From Streptomyces sp. Tu 3180 (GTDB taxonomy: Bacteria > Actinomycetota > Actinomycetes > Streptomycetales > Streptomycetaceae): 64,000 nucleotides of DNA. The notes below the pieces were generated by a model. That model did not search any database, was not told the DNA's origin, and worked only from the letters and a program-made list of their open reading frames with translations. How positions within the stretch are numbered: the first letter of the stretch is position 1; each line of letters opens with the position of its first letter. This document shows positions 33,183 to 42,054 of the stretch, piece by piece. Location of the stretch: positions 4,566,001-4,630,000 of the forward strand of contig NZ_WOXS01000002.1 in assembly GCF_009852415.1 (NCBI RefSeq), read 5' to 3'. The translations under genes were made by a program, and so were the position numbers.

Positions 33183-34145
33183 ACGTTCAGCGTAGGCCCA
33201 GGGCGGTGCGCGGGTGCCGTCAGGCCGGACGGACGACGCCTTCGGGCCACCGTGCGGATCCGGCCCGCCGCCGGCCCCGTGCGCGGCGGCGACGGGACGG
33301 TCGCCGCCGGCGGACCGGCGGCGCGGCCCGGCGCCACGGGGGAACCGCGCGGTGCCGCGTGCACACGGTGGTGCCGGGAGCGGGGGAGGACGTCCGCGGC
33401 GGTGCCGGGGCCCACCGGGGCGCGGGCCCGGCCGACGACGGGGCCGCCCCGGGACGCGGGCCGCGCGGCGGCCGGCGTACGCCGCGCACGGCGGGGCCGC
33501 CCCGCGGCCGGTCCGCGGGCCGCGGAATCCGGCCCGGTCTTTCCCGCCCTTCCCCGCGGACATCGCGTCCCGTGGTTCTGCCGGTTCTGCGAAAGGCCTG
33601 GGAACCGGCGCCGATTCGGGCGTCCGGCGACATCGCGTTCGGGTATCGGGCGACAACACGCCTTACGGGCGACGGTTTCGGGGGAGAGGTTCACCGCGTG
33701 CTTACCGCGACGCGCCGGACACTTCCCTTCCGGCCACCGGCGGCGAGCCGGACGAGTCCCCCTGCTCGGACAAGTCCCACCACAAGGAATCCCACCACCC
33801 ACAAGGGCCCCCGCAAGGGCGCGCCGAAGTTGTCGGGCGGGGGAAGGGAACCGGACGCACGCGGATCCCGCCGGCCGTCCGCGGAAAGCGGGGGCGCGAC
33901 TGCGGTGCCCGGCGACGGGGATTCCGGCAGCGCCGGAGCGGTCCGGCGGGCGCCCGGAGACGGGGCGGGACCGCCCGGGCGCGCTGCGGGGAACCCGCCG
34001 GCGAAGAAAATGATCTTGGCAATTCCGGCGGCGTGTCCATTCACGTTCGGCGCGAGTTCGCTGATGCCCTGTGAAACCCTCGACGTGGCTTTGTTTTTAC
34101 GGGGCGGGGCACCATCATTCGCCTACGCGCGGTAAGTTTCTGGCC
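33183..34145. other. 963-bp stretch without a convincing gene
   Basis: The region separates divergent folP and a coiled-coil membrane protein gene. Reading frames occur on both strands, but none shows the strong third-position GC of true genes here, and their products are arginine/proline-rich. The right end (about 34000-34140) is AT-richer, with TTTGTTTTTAC at 34087-34097 and a pronounced change in composition, and likely holds the promoter of the next gene. No hairpin, repeat or RNA gene could be assigned. It may be the remains of a lost gene. Confidence 0.5.
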
Positions 34146-35579
34146 ATGCCACGTGGACGTCACCGTCATTCCCCGCCCCTGCACAGGATGCTGCCCCCGT
34201 CGGCGATCGCAGGCGTCTCCGTCGTCTGCGCCCTGGGGCCCTGGGTGTTCACGCAACCGATGGTGCTCCGTGTCCTGGCCGCGGCCGCCGCGGTCACGGC
34301 GGTCGTCGGTGCGGTCGTCATGCGGCACTGGGACGTCCAGGCGGGCAAACGCGTCGCCGACCTCACCCGCGCGCGTGCGAGCGACGAGTGGCGTTTCGAG
34401 GAGCGGGTCGCCGAACTGGAGTCCGATCTCGAGGAGTCGCGCGAGCTGCGCGCGAAGCTGGAGCAGCGGCTGCGCGCCAAGCGCACGGAGCTCGCCGGGC
34501 TGCGCAACGAGCACGCGGCACTGCTGCGGCGGTACGCCGCGGCGGAGGCCGACCGGGCGAGCGTCCTGGAGGACCGCCGGGTGCTCGAGATCGAGGCCTC
34601 GGTCCCGGCCCGCGCGCTGCCGGCGGGGGCGTCGGCGGCCGCGTCCGCAGCGGAGTCCGCCCAGCAGCGGCCCGCGGAGGGGCCCGCGGAGGCGGCGTCC
34701 GTGCCGGCGGCCAGGCGCGGGAGCGGGACGGCGGCCGACGGCGGGACCGCCGCCGGGGAGGCGGCCGCGAGCGGCGACACCGACACGGAGCCGACGATTC
34801 CGTCGGTCTTCTCGCCGGAGGGCTCCCGGCTGTTCCTGCGGGCCGGCGCGGCGCTGGCACGGTTCGGCGCGGCCCGCGGCGAAGCCGCTGACGAGGTCAC
34901 CGGGACCGCCGGGTCCGCCGAGCCGGCCGGATCCCCGGAGCCCTCCGGGAGCAACGAGTCCGCCGGCGACGACGCCGACCCCGCCATAGCGGCGCAGGCC
35001 GACGACGGCGCGGCGGCGCAGGCCGACGACGCCCCCCGCGGCGCCGGTGCGCCGGAGGACGCCGGAACCCCGCGGCGGGACGGCTCCCCGGAGGGGGCCC
35101 GGATCCCCGAGGACGACGGCCCCGGGCCCGCGCGGAAGCGGAAGCCGGAGCAGGCATCCGAGGCCGGGACCGAGGAGCAGGAAGGGGCGGCCGGCGAGCA
35201 CGGGCACGCGAGCGCGTCCCCCGCCCCGGCCGCCGCTCCGGACCGGTCCGCGCGGCAGCCCTCCGGGCACTTCACCGTGCCGACCGCGGTGGCGGTCGTA
35301 CCGCCGGCGGCGCCCGCGCGGCGTCCGGTGCCCGACGGCGGGTTCGACTTCTTCGGCACGAAGAAGGACACCGGCCGGTCCGCCGTGGAGGCCGTGCAGA
35401 ACGAGGACCTGGCCGACGTCGTCGGGCCGGAGGCGCTCGCCCTGCACAAGGCCGAGACGGAGGCGCGGTTCAAGCCCGCCGACGAGGACGCGCGCGGGAT
35501 CGGGCAGGTCATCGACCTGACGGCGCACGACGAGACGGAGCCGATCGACGTCCAGGGGCTGCGCAGCGCGGCCTCCTGA
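34146..35579 (+). CDS. Membrane protein with coiled coil and long acidic disordered region
   Basis: 477 aa from MPRGRHRHSPPLHRML. Two adjacent membrane segments (about residues 16-35 and 41-57) are followed by a coiled coil (about 70-150; VAELESDLEESRELRAKLEQ, RTELAGLRNEHAALLRRY) and then some 270 residues rich in A, E, G, P and D. A short conserved-looking block near the end (GGFDFFGTKKDT, then EDLADVVGPEALALHKAE) ends the protein. Possibly a cytoplasmic-facing scaffold or cell-envelope protein; function unknown. A strong terminator follows. Confidence 0.8.
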   Translation: MPRGRHRHSPPLHRMLPPSAIAGVSVVCALGPWVFTQPMVLRVLAAAAAVTAVVGAVVMRHWDVQAGKRVADLTRARASDEWRFEERVAELESDLEESRELRAKLEQRLRAKRTELAGLRNEHAALLRRYAAAEADRASVLEDRRVLEIEASVPARALPAGASAAASAAESAQQRPAEGPAEAASVPAARRGSGTAADGGTAAGEAAASGDTDTEPTIPSVFSPEGSRLFLRAGAALARFGAARGEAADEVTGTAGSAEPAGSPEPSGSNESAGDDADPAIAAQADDGAAAQADDAPRGAGAPEDAGTPRRDGSPEGARIPEDDGPGPARKRKPEQASEAGTEEQEGAAGEHGHASASPAPAAAPDRSARQPSGHFTVPTAVAVVPPAAPARRPVPDGGFDFFGTKKDTGRSAVEAVQNEDLADVVGPEALALHKAETEARFKPADEDARGIGQVIDLTAHDETEPIDVQGLRSAAS

Positions 35580-35600
35580 AGCACCGGTCACACGGACGGG

Positions 35601-35637
35601 GACGGGGTCCCGCACGGACGACGTGCGGGACCCCGTC
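35601..35637 (+). terminator. 15-bp stem terminator
   Basis: GACGGGGTCCCGCAC (35601-35615), 7-nt loop, perfect complement at 35623-35637. It lies 21 bp after the stop of the coiled-coil membrane protein gene and before the convergent PH-domain gene. Confidence 0.8.
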
Positions 35638-35711
35638 GGCGTCCCGCGCCGTCCCGCGCCCCTTCTCGGCGCGCCCGCACGCGCGTGTGCACCGGCCGGA
35701 GGGGCGGGCCC

Positions 35712-37046
35712 CTAGGCCATCCAGCGGTCCGGGCGGGCGTCCCTGCGGCCCGTGCGGGAGCGCTCCGCCTGGGCCCGCAGCAGGTCCGCCGCCTCACCGG
35801 CGTCCCGGAGGCGGGCCGTCACCGACTTGTTCGCCCCGGTGTCCACATGGACGTCGGCGACGCCCCGGGCCCGCTGCCAGGGCCCCTGGACCAGCCGTAC
35901 GCTCTGCACCTTGGCGTGCGGCACCAGGGCCAGGCTCCGCCGCAGCAGCCCGTGGCGGGCGGCGAACACCGCGTCGGTGACGGCGAGTCCGTAGCCGCGC
36001 CACCAGAGCGGCACGCACCACCGCGCGCGCCGCGGCGGCCGGGTGAGCGCCTCGCGCGGCGGCACGCTCACCCCGGGCAGCACCCGCGCGACGACCGCCT
36101 CGGCGATCTCGCGGGGAGCGACCGGCAGCAGCAGGGAGTTGGACGACCCCGCCACGTCCAGCTCCACGCGCACCCAGCCCCGCCGCCGCCACAGCAGCGG
36201 CTCGACGACGCGCACGGTCTGCACGCGCCCCGGCGGAACCGTCTCGTGCGCCCGGTCCAGCAGCCCGTGGTCGATGCGCAGCCCGTCGGGCGACTCGCCC
36301 ACGGTCCAGTCGTACTCGGTGACGAACCGGCCCACACTGCTCGCGCCCGCCGCGCCGAGCAGCGGAACGGCGGCGGCGAGCAGTGTCCACAGGCTGTGGG
36401 TGACCGTCCACAGCAGCGGCAGCACGACGGCGGCGACGACGAGCCACCCCCAGGTCGCGCCGGTCAGCACCAGGGCGGCGGCGAGGACGCCCGGCGGCAC
36501 CCGCAGCATCCGCCGGGACGGCGCCTCGCCGACCTCGTGCGCGGTCTCGGGCGCGAAACCGGCCGCCCGCGCGAGCAGTTCGGCGCGCAGCGCGCGCGCC
36601 TCGTCGGCGCCCAGGAAGGCGAGTTCGTCCTTCTTGTCGGTGCCTATGACGTCGAGCTTGAGCTTCGCCACGCCCGCGACCCGCGCGAGCAGCGGCTGGG
36701 TGACGTCGACGGCCTGGATCCGCTCCAGCCGGATGTGCGCGGTGCGCCGGAACAACAGCCCGGTGCGGATGCGCAGTTCGCTGTCGGTCACCGCGAAGTG
36801 GGTGAACCACCACGTCAGGAAGCCGTAGAGGGCGGCGGCGGGGAGGAGGACGGCGAGACCGATCAGCACGGTGGCGGGCGTCAGCCGGGTCAGCTGGCGC
36901 TGCGCCTGGTCGGGATCGTGCAGCGCCCACCCGATCAGCACCGCGACGGGCGCCCACGCCCGCCTGAGCGGCGTGACGGGGTGCAGCCGCCGCTCGTCCA
37001 CGGGGCGCCGCCCACGCACGTCCTCGTGGACGCCGGGGGCCGTCAC
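35712..37046 (-). CDS. PH domain-containing membrane protein (YdbT-like, three bPH2 units)
   Basis: 444 aa from GTG (VTAPGVHEDVRGRRPVDERR). Contains membrane pairs near residues 50-75, 185-235 and short bPH2 domains (YdbT/YdbS type), the first with DSELRIRTGLLFRRTAHIRL and ERIQAVDVTQPLLARVAGVA, a second with RIDHGLLDRAHETVPPGRVQ, and a third with FAARHGLLRRSLALVPHAKV. The GTG overlaps the stop of the upstream PH gene. In Bacillus the YdbS-YdbT pair protects against some antibiotics and is controlled by an ECF sigma factor; here the role is unknown. Confidence 0.88.
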   Translation of the reverse strand: MTAPGVHEDVRGRRPVDERRLHPVTPLRRAWAPVAVLIGWALHDPDQAQRQLTRLTPATVLIGLAVLLPAAALYGFLTWWFTHFAVTDSELRIRTGLLFRRTAHIRLERIQAVDVTQPLLARVAGVAKLKLDVIGTDKKDELAFLGADEARALRAELLARAAGFAPETAHEVGEAPSRRMLRVPPGVLAAALVLTGATWGWLVVAAVVLPLLWTVTHSLWTLLAAAVPLLGAAGASSVGRFVTEYDWTVGESPDGLRIDHGLLDRAHETVPPGRVQTVRVVEPLLWRRRGWVRVELDVAGSSNSLLLPVAPREIAEAVVARVLPGVSVPPREALTRPPRRARWCVPLWWRGYGLAVTDAVFAARHGLLRRSLALVPHAKVQSVRLVQGPWQRARGVADVHVDTGANKSVTARLRDAGEAADLLRAQAERSRTGRRDARPDRWMA

Positions 37047-37546
37047 AGCCCCGCCGATCGGGCCTCGCCCAGTTCGGTGAGCCGGTCGCGCAGCCGCTCC
37101 GCCTCGGCCGGGTCGAGGCCGGGGATGGTCGCGTCGGTCGCCGCGGCCGCCGTGTGCAGCTGCACGCTGGCCAGGCCGAAGTACCGTTCGACGGGCCCGG
37201 AGGCGACCTCGACCAGCTGCATCCGCCCGTACGGCACGACCGTCTCCTGGCGCCACAGGACGCCCCGGCTGATCAGCAGGTCGTCGGCGCGCTCGGCGTA
37301 CCGCCAGGAGCGCCAGTTGCGCTCCAGCAGCACCCAGCCCCAGGCCGTCAGGGCCAGCGGCAGCACCGCGAAGAGGGCCCAGCCGGGCCCGGCCAGCAGT
37401 CCCGGGACCAGGGCGGTGGCCAGGGTCAGCAGCCCCAGCCACACCACCAGCATCAACCGCCGCATGCGCAGCAGCCCCGGGGGCAGCGCGATCCACACCG
37501 GCTCACCGTCCGCGGTCCCCGTGCCGTGCACGCTCCCCGTCTCCAT
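37043..37546 (-). CDS. PH domain-containing membrane protein (YdbS-like)
   Basis: 167 aa from METGSVHGTGTADGE. Two membrane segments (about 30-68: MLVVWLGLLTLATALVPGLL and WALFAVLPLALTAWGWVLLE) and one bPH2 domain (DDLLISRGVLWRQETVVPYG, then VERYFGLASVQLHTAAA). It is the first of the tandem pair; its TGA overlaps the GTG of the larger partner, so the two proteins likely act together in the membrane. It is divergent from the nuoD-like gene, with only 31 bp in between. Confidence 0.88.
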   Translation of the reverse strand: METGSVHGTGTADGEPVWIALPPGLLRMRRLMLVVWLGLLTLATALVPGLLAGPGWALFAVLPLALTAWGWVLLERNWRSWRYAERADDLLISRGVLWRQETVVPYGRMQLVEVASGPVERYFGLASVQLHTAAAATDATIPGLDPAEAERLRDRLTELGEARSAGL

Positions 37547-37577
37547 GGGGCCAGCGTACGTAGGGGAGACTGTGTTC

Positions 37578-38729
37578 ATGACTCCTACGACGGAGACCAT
37601 GGTCGGTATCGGCGGCGCCGCGGAGAGCACCGACATGGTGCTCAACATCGGGCCCCAGCACCCGTCCACGCACGGGGTGCTGCGCCTGAAGCTGGTCCTG
37701 GACGGCGAGCGCATCGTCCGCGCGGAGCCGGTGATCGGCTACATGCACCGGGGCGCGGAGAAGCTGTTCGAGGCGCGCGACTACCGTCAGATCATCATGC
37801 TGGCCAACCGCCACGACTGGCTGTCGGCCTTCTCCAACGAGCTGGGCGTGGTCCTCGCCGTGGAGCGGATGCTCGGCATGGAGGTCCCCGAGCGCGCGGT
37901 GTGGCTGCGCACGCTGCTCGCGGAGCTGAACCGGGTGCTCAACCACCTGATGTTCCTCGGCTCCTACCCGCTGGAACTCGGCGGCATCACCCCGATCTTC
38001 TACGCCTTCCGGGAGCGCGAGGAGCTCCAGCACGTCATGGAGGAGGTCTCCGGCGGGCGGATGCACTACATGTTCAACCGCGTCGGCGGCCTCAAGGAGG
38101 ACCTCCCGGCCGGGTGGACGGCGCGCGCGCGGGCCGCCGTCGCCGACGTCCGCTCCCGCATGGACCGCTTCGACGACCTGGTGCTCGGCAACGAGATCTT
38201 CCGGGGCCGCACGCGCGGCGTCGGCGTCCTGTCCCCGGAGGCCGTGCTCGCGTACGGGGTGAGCGGGCCGATCGGGCGCGCCTCGGGACTCGACTTCGAC
38301 CTGCGCCGCGACGAGCCGTACCTCGCCTACGGCGAGCTGGGGGACGTCCTGAAGGTGGTGACCCGGCAGGAGGGCGACTGCCTCGCCCGCTTCGAGTGCC
38401 TCCTGGAGCAGACCCACAACGCCCTCGACCTCGCCGGCGCCTGCCTCGACCGGCTCGCCGAGCTGCCCCCGGGACCGGTCAACCAGCGGCTCCCGAAGGT
38501 GCTCAAGGCACCCGAGGGACACACCTACGCGTGGACCGAGAACCCGCTCGGCCTCAACGGCTACTACCTGGTCAGCAAGGGCGAGAAGACCCCGTACCGG
38601 CTGAAGCTGCGCTCGGCGTCCTACAACAACATCCAGGCGCTCACCGAGCTGCTGCCGGGGACGCTGGTCGCCGACATGGTGGCGATCCTGGGGTCGATGT
38701 TCTTCGTGGTGGGCGACATCGACAAGTGA
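37578..38729 (+). CDS. nuoD: NADH-quinone oxidoreductase subunit D, orphan paralogue
   Basis: 383 aa (MTPTTETMVGIGGAAE). The 49-kDa subunit type of complex I: NIGPQHPSTHGVLRLKLVLD, IGYMHRGAEKLFEARDY, LNHLMFLGSYPLELG and the C-terminal VVGDIDK are all clear. It is shorter than NuoD of the main nuo operon (about 440 aa) and stands alone, without other nuo genes, as does nuoD2 of S. coelicolor. The arginine corresponding to the methylated human NDUFS2 Arg85 is kept (R58 in MHRGAEK). Downstream and converging is a MidA/NDUFAF7-type methyltransferase. RBS GGGGAG. Confidence 0.9.
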   Translation: MTPTTETMVGIGGAAESTDMVLNIGPQHPSTHGVLRLKLVLDGERIVRAEPVIGYMHRGAEKLFEARDYRQIIMLANRHDWLSAFSNELGVVLAVERMLGMEVPERAVWLRTLLAELNRVLNHLMFLGSYPLELGGITPIFYAFREREELQHVMEEVSGGRMHYMFNRVGGLKEDLPAGWTARARAAVADVRSRMDRFDDLVLGNEIFRGRTRGVGVLSPEAVLAYGVSGPIGRASGLDFDLRRDEPYLAYGELGDVLKVVTRQEGDCLARFECLLEQTHNALDLAGACLDRLAELPPGPVNQRLPKVLKAPEGHTYAWTENPLGLNGYYLVSKGEKTPYRLKLRSASYNNIQALTELLPGTLVADMVAILGSMFFVVGDIDK

Positions 38730-38741
38730 CCCCGGCCGGGG

Positions 38742-39848
38742 TCAGCCGGCGAGCACGTCCGGGATCCCCACCGGCTGCACCAGCCACGTGAAGTCGCCGA
38801 GCCCGCCCGGCGCGGTGAGCTCGGCGGCCTGGGAGGCGCCCGCGAGGGCGCGCACGTACCCGGCGGGGTCGGTGGACGCCAGCGCGAGCGGCGGACGGCC
38901 GCCGGTGAGGCCCAGGGCGTGCAGGGCGTCCCGCTGGGACAGCAGGCGGGTGCCGGGGAGCGGGCAGGCCGCGGCGCAGGCGTCCAGGGCGACGTGCGCG
39001 GTGATGTCGCACGACCCGTCCGGCACGGGCGTCGTCTCCCGTCCCTCCCGGAAGCCGGTGAGCGTCCCGAACGGCGGCCGCGCGCCGGCCGCGTGCGCGT
39101 AGTCGACGGCGACGGCGAGCCCCCGCGCGAGCGTCCCGGCCGCCGCGGCCCAGGCCCGGTCGCGGGGCAGCCCGATCTCCGCCCGCAGCCCCTCCACGTC
39201 CCCCGGCGGCCACCACCGCGCCAGCCACCGCGCCCCGTCGCCCGCGACCGGGTCGCCGAGCCGTTCCGTCCCGTCCCCCCGCACCAGCACCAGCCGGGGC
39301 ACGCCCGCCGGGTCCACCTCCACGACGTCCACGGGCACGTTGTCCAGCCACTCGTTGGCGAAGAGCAGCCCCGTGACGCGCTCCGGGGGTTCGGCCCGCC
39401 ACTCGATCCGGTGATCGAGCCCGGCGGGACGGCCGGCCAGCTCGACCGCGCGGGCGCGCACCCGGTCCGCCACCTCGGCGGGCAGCGCGGCGAGCACACC
39501 GGTGACCAGTTCCCCCCGCCCGGCGGCCATGTCCACGAAGTCGAGCACCGCCGGCCGCCCCAGCGCCTCGTCGACCCGGCACAGCAGGCGCGCCACGGCC
39601 CCGGCGAACAGCGGCGAGGCGTGCACGGCCGTGCGGAAGTGCCCGGCCGGGCCCTCGGGCCTGCGGTAGAAGCCGCCCGGCCCGTACAGCGCGGCCAGGG
39701 CCGCCTCGCGCCAGCCGCGCCAGCCGTCCCGGTCACCCCCGCCGTCCCGGCCGCCCCGGTCGTCGTCCGCGGTCCCTGCCGTCACCGGTGCCACCCGCCT
39801 TCCGCCGCCGTCGCCACCGGTGTCACTCGCCTGTCGTGCCGTGGTCAC
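38742..39848 (-). CDS. SAM-dependent methyltransferase, MidA/NDUFAF7 family
   Basis: 368 aa. N-terminal block LAALYGPGGFYRRPEGPAGH plus HFRTAVHASPLFAGAVARLL is typical of DUF185. The SAM-binding motif I is VDMAAGRGEL, and FANEWLDNVPVDVVEVD matches the conserved E/NxxDAxPV region. In mitochondria NDUFAF7 dimethylates an arginine of NDUFS2 during complex I assembly. Here the gene directly abuts an orphan nuoD, the NDUFS2 homologue, which makes an equivalent reaction a sensible hypothesis. The first 45 residues are low complexity, so the true start may be internal. Confidence 0.85.
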   Translation of the reverse strand: MTTARQASDTGGDGGGRRVAPVTAGTADDDRGGRDGGGDRDGWRGWREAALAALYGPGGFYRRPEGPAGHFRTAVHASPLFAGAVARLLCRVDEALGRPAVLDFVDMAAGRGELVTGVLAALPAEVADRVRARAVELAGRPAGLDHRIEWRAEPPERVTGLLFANEWLDNVPVDVVEVDPAGVPRLVLVRGDGTERLGDPVAGDGARWLARWWPPGDVEGLRAEIGLPRDRAWAAAAGTLARGLAVAVDYAHAAGARPPFGTLTGFREGRETTPVPDGSCDITAHVALDACAAACPLPGTRLLSQRDALHALGLTGGRPPLALASTDPAGYVRALAGASQAAELTAPGGLGDFTWLVQPVGIPDVLAG

Positions 39849-39966
39849 CGGACCACATTAGGGGCACGGACACACCGGGCCTCCACCTTGCGGAGTACGC
39901 GTGCCGACCGGGGATCGGCCCTCCGGTTGACCCCTGCACGCATTTCGCTTCCCTACGCTGGGTTAC

Positions 39967-41169
39967 GTGCAGCGCCTCTATGACTTCCTCCGCAGGCACC
40001 CGGCATGGGTCGACGGCTTCTGGGCCGTGGTCCTGTTCGGGATTTCGGTGCTCGGCGGAGCGAGCACGGAGGAGTCCCGGGGCACGGAACTGCCGGCCCT
40101 CACCGTGCCGGTCATGCTGCTGCTGTCGCTGGTCGTCGCGCTGCGCCGGCGGATGCCGGAGCGGATGCTGCTCCTCGCCCTCGCGGTGGGCGCGGGCCAG
40201 CTGATCATGGACGTCGCGACGGTGCCCGCCGACTTCGCCCTGCTGGTGATCGTCTACACGGTCGCGGCGATCGGCGCCCGCTGGGCCTCCCGCCTGGCGC
40301 TGGCCGCCGGCCTGTGCGCCGCCCCGCTGGCACAGGTGCGCTGGCCCAACGAGGACGTGGGCATGGCGACCAACCTCGCCGTGGTGATCTTCCAGACCGT
40401 GCCCTTCGCCCTCGCCTGGGTGCTCGGCGACTCCATCCGCACCCGCCGCGCCTACTTCGCACAGCTGGAGGAGCGCGCCGCCCGGCTGGAGAAGGAGCGC
40501 GAGGCGCAGGCCAAGGTGGCGGTCGCCGCCGAACGCGCCCGGATAGCGCGCGAGCTGCACGACGTCGTCGCGCACAACGTGTCGGTGATGGTGGTGCAGG
40601 CCGACGGCGCCGCCTACGTCCTCGACGCCGCGCCCGACCAGGCGAAGAAGGCCCTGGAGACCATCTCCTCCACCGGCCGGCAGGCCCTCGCCGAGATGCG
40701 CCGCCTGCTCGGCGTGCTGCGCACCGGCGAGCACCAGGAGGCCGGGGAGTACGTGCCGCAGCCCGACGTGCGGCAGATCGAGGACCTCGTCGAGCAGTGC
40801 CGGGACTCCGGACTGCCCGTGGACTTCAGGGTCGAGGGCACCCCGCGCCCGCTGCCCAGCGGCGTCGAGCTCACCGCGTACCGCATCGTGCAGGAGGCGC
40901 TCACCAACACCCGCAAGCACGGCGGCCCCGACGCGGGTGCCAGCGTGCGCCTGGTGTACTTCGACGACGGGCTGGGCCTGCTCGTCGAGGACGACGGCAA
41001 GGGCGCCCCGCACGAGCTGTACGAGGAGGGCGGCTTCGACGGCCGGGGCCACGGCCTGATCGGCATGCGCGAGCGGGTCGGCATGGTCGGCGGCACCCTG
41101 GACGCGGGTCCGCGCCCCGGCGGAGGATTCCGCATCAGCGCCCTGCTGCCGCTCAAACCCGCGCACTGA
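39967..41169 (+). CDS. Two-component sensor histidine kinase (NarL/DesK type)
   Basis: 400 aa from GTG (VQRLYDFLRRHPAWVDGFWA). Four to five membrane segments in the first 150 residues without a large extracellular domain, a coiled linker (LEERAARLEKEREAQAKVAV), HisKA_3 with phosphorylated H198 in ARELHDVVAHNVSVMV, and an HATPase domain (VLVEDDGKGAPHE, GLIGMRERVGMVGG). TACGCT 8 bp upstream suggests a leaderless transcript. The response regulator gene follows after 68 bp. Stimulus unknown. Confidence 0.93.
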   Translation: MQRLYDFLRRHPAWVDGFWAVVLFGISVLGGASTEESRGTELPALTVPVMLLLSLVVALRRRMPERMLLLALAVGAGQLIMDVATVPADFALLVIVYTVAAIGARWASRLALAAGLCAAPLAQVRWPNEDVGMATNLAVVIFQTVPFALAWVLGDSIRTRRAYFAQLEERAARLEKEREAQAKVAVAAERARIARELHDVVAHNVSVMVVQADGAAYVLDAAPDQAKKALETISSTGRQALAEMRRLLGVLRTGEHQEAGEYVPQPDVRQIEDLVEQCRDSGLPVDFRVEGTPRPLPSGVELTAYRIVQEALTNTRKHGGPDAGASVRLVYFDDGLGLLVEDDGKGAPHELYEEGGFDGRGHGLIGMRERVGMVGGTLDAGPRPGGGFRISALLPLKPAH

Positions 41170-41237
41170 CCGCCTGCGCACGCCCCGCGTTGACACCTGT
41201 AACAGCCGTAGTGCCCGTACCCACGGAAGAGGACCCG

Positions 41238-41909
41238 ATGACGATCCGCGTGATGCTCGTCGACGACCAGGTGCTGCTGCGCACCGGGTTCCGGATGGTG
41301 CTCGCCGCCCAGCCGGACATGGAGGTCGTGGCGGAGGCGGGCAACGGCGTCGAGGCCCTGGAGGTGCTGCGGTCCGCCGCCGTCGACGTGGTGCTGATGG
41401 ACGTCCGCATGCCGAAGCTCGACGGGGTGGAGACGACCCGCCGGATCTGCGCGGACACCGACCCGCCGAAGGTGCTGATCCTGACCACCTTCGACCTCGA
41501 CGAGTACGCCTTCTCCGGGCTGAAGGCGGGTGCCTCCGGCTTCATGCTCAAGGACGTGCCGCCGGGCGAGCTGCTCGCCGCGATCCGCGCGGTGCACAGC
41601 GGCGACGCCGTGGTCGCCCCGTCCACCACCCGGCGGCTCCTGGACCGCTTCGCGCCGATGCTGCCGAGCGCGGGCGGGCAGCCCGAGCACAAGGAGCTGG
41701 GGCGGCTCACCGAGCGCGAGCGGGAGGTCATGGTGCTGGTCGCGCAGGGCCTGTCCAACGGCGAGATCGCGGCCCGGCTGGTGCTGTCCGAGGCGACGGT
41801 GAAGACGCACGTGGGCCGCATCCTGACCAAGCTGGGCCTGCGGGACCGGGTGCAGGTGGTGGTCCTCGCCTACGAGACGGGACTGGTGCGGGCGGGCGGA
41901 CACGGCTGA
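41238..41909 (+). CDS. LuxR/NarL family response regulator
   Basis: 223 aa from ATG (MTIRVMLVDDQVLLRTGFRM), RBS GAAGAGGA. Receiver domain with phospho-acceptor D55 (VVLMDVRMPKLDG), conserved T/K switch residues (LTTFD and MLKDVPPGE), and a LuxR-type HTH (LTEREREVMVLVAQGLSNGE, then TVKTHVGRILTKLGLRDR). Cognate to the kinase encoded just upstream. Target genes are not evident. Convergent with an ArsR-type regulator gene; the 145-bp gap shows no clear terminator. Confidence 0.95.
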   Translation: MTIRVMLVDDQVLLRTGFRMVLAAQPDMEVVAEAGNGVEALEVLRSAAVDVVLMDVRMPKLDGVETTRRICADTDPPKVLILTTFDLDEYAFSGLKAGASGFMLKDVPPGELLAAIRAVHSGDAVVAPSTTRRLLDRFAPMLPSAGGQPEHKELGRLTEREREVMVLVAQGLSNGEIAARLVLSEATVKTHVGRILTKLGLRDRVQVVVLAYETGLVRAGGHG

Positions 41910-42054
41910 CCGGACGGCCGCGCGCCGGCCCGCCGCGCGGACCCGGCCACGGCGTACGCCCCTTCACCCTCCCCGCCGGGCGCGCGACGGCGCTGCGGCG
42001 GCTGCGCGGGTCCCCGGCACGTCCGCCCCGGCGGGCGGGCGCGGGTGCGCGCCC

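Noticed and set aside
33179..34044. Several frames on both strands in the folP upstream gap
   Set aside because: Arginine/proline-rich translations, no homology that I recognise, no RBS, and weak third-position GC.
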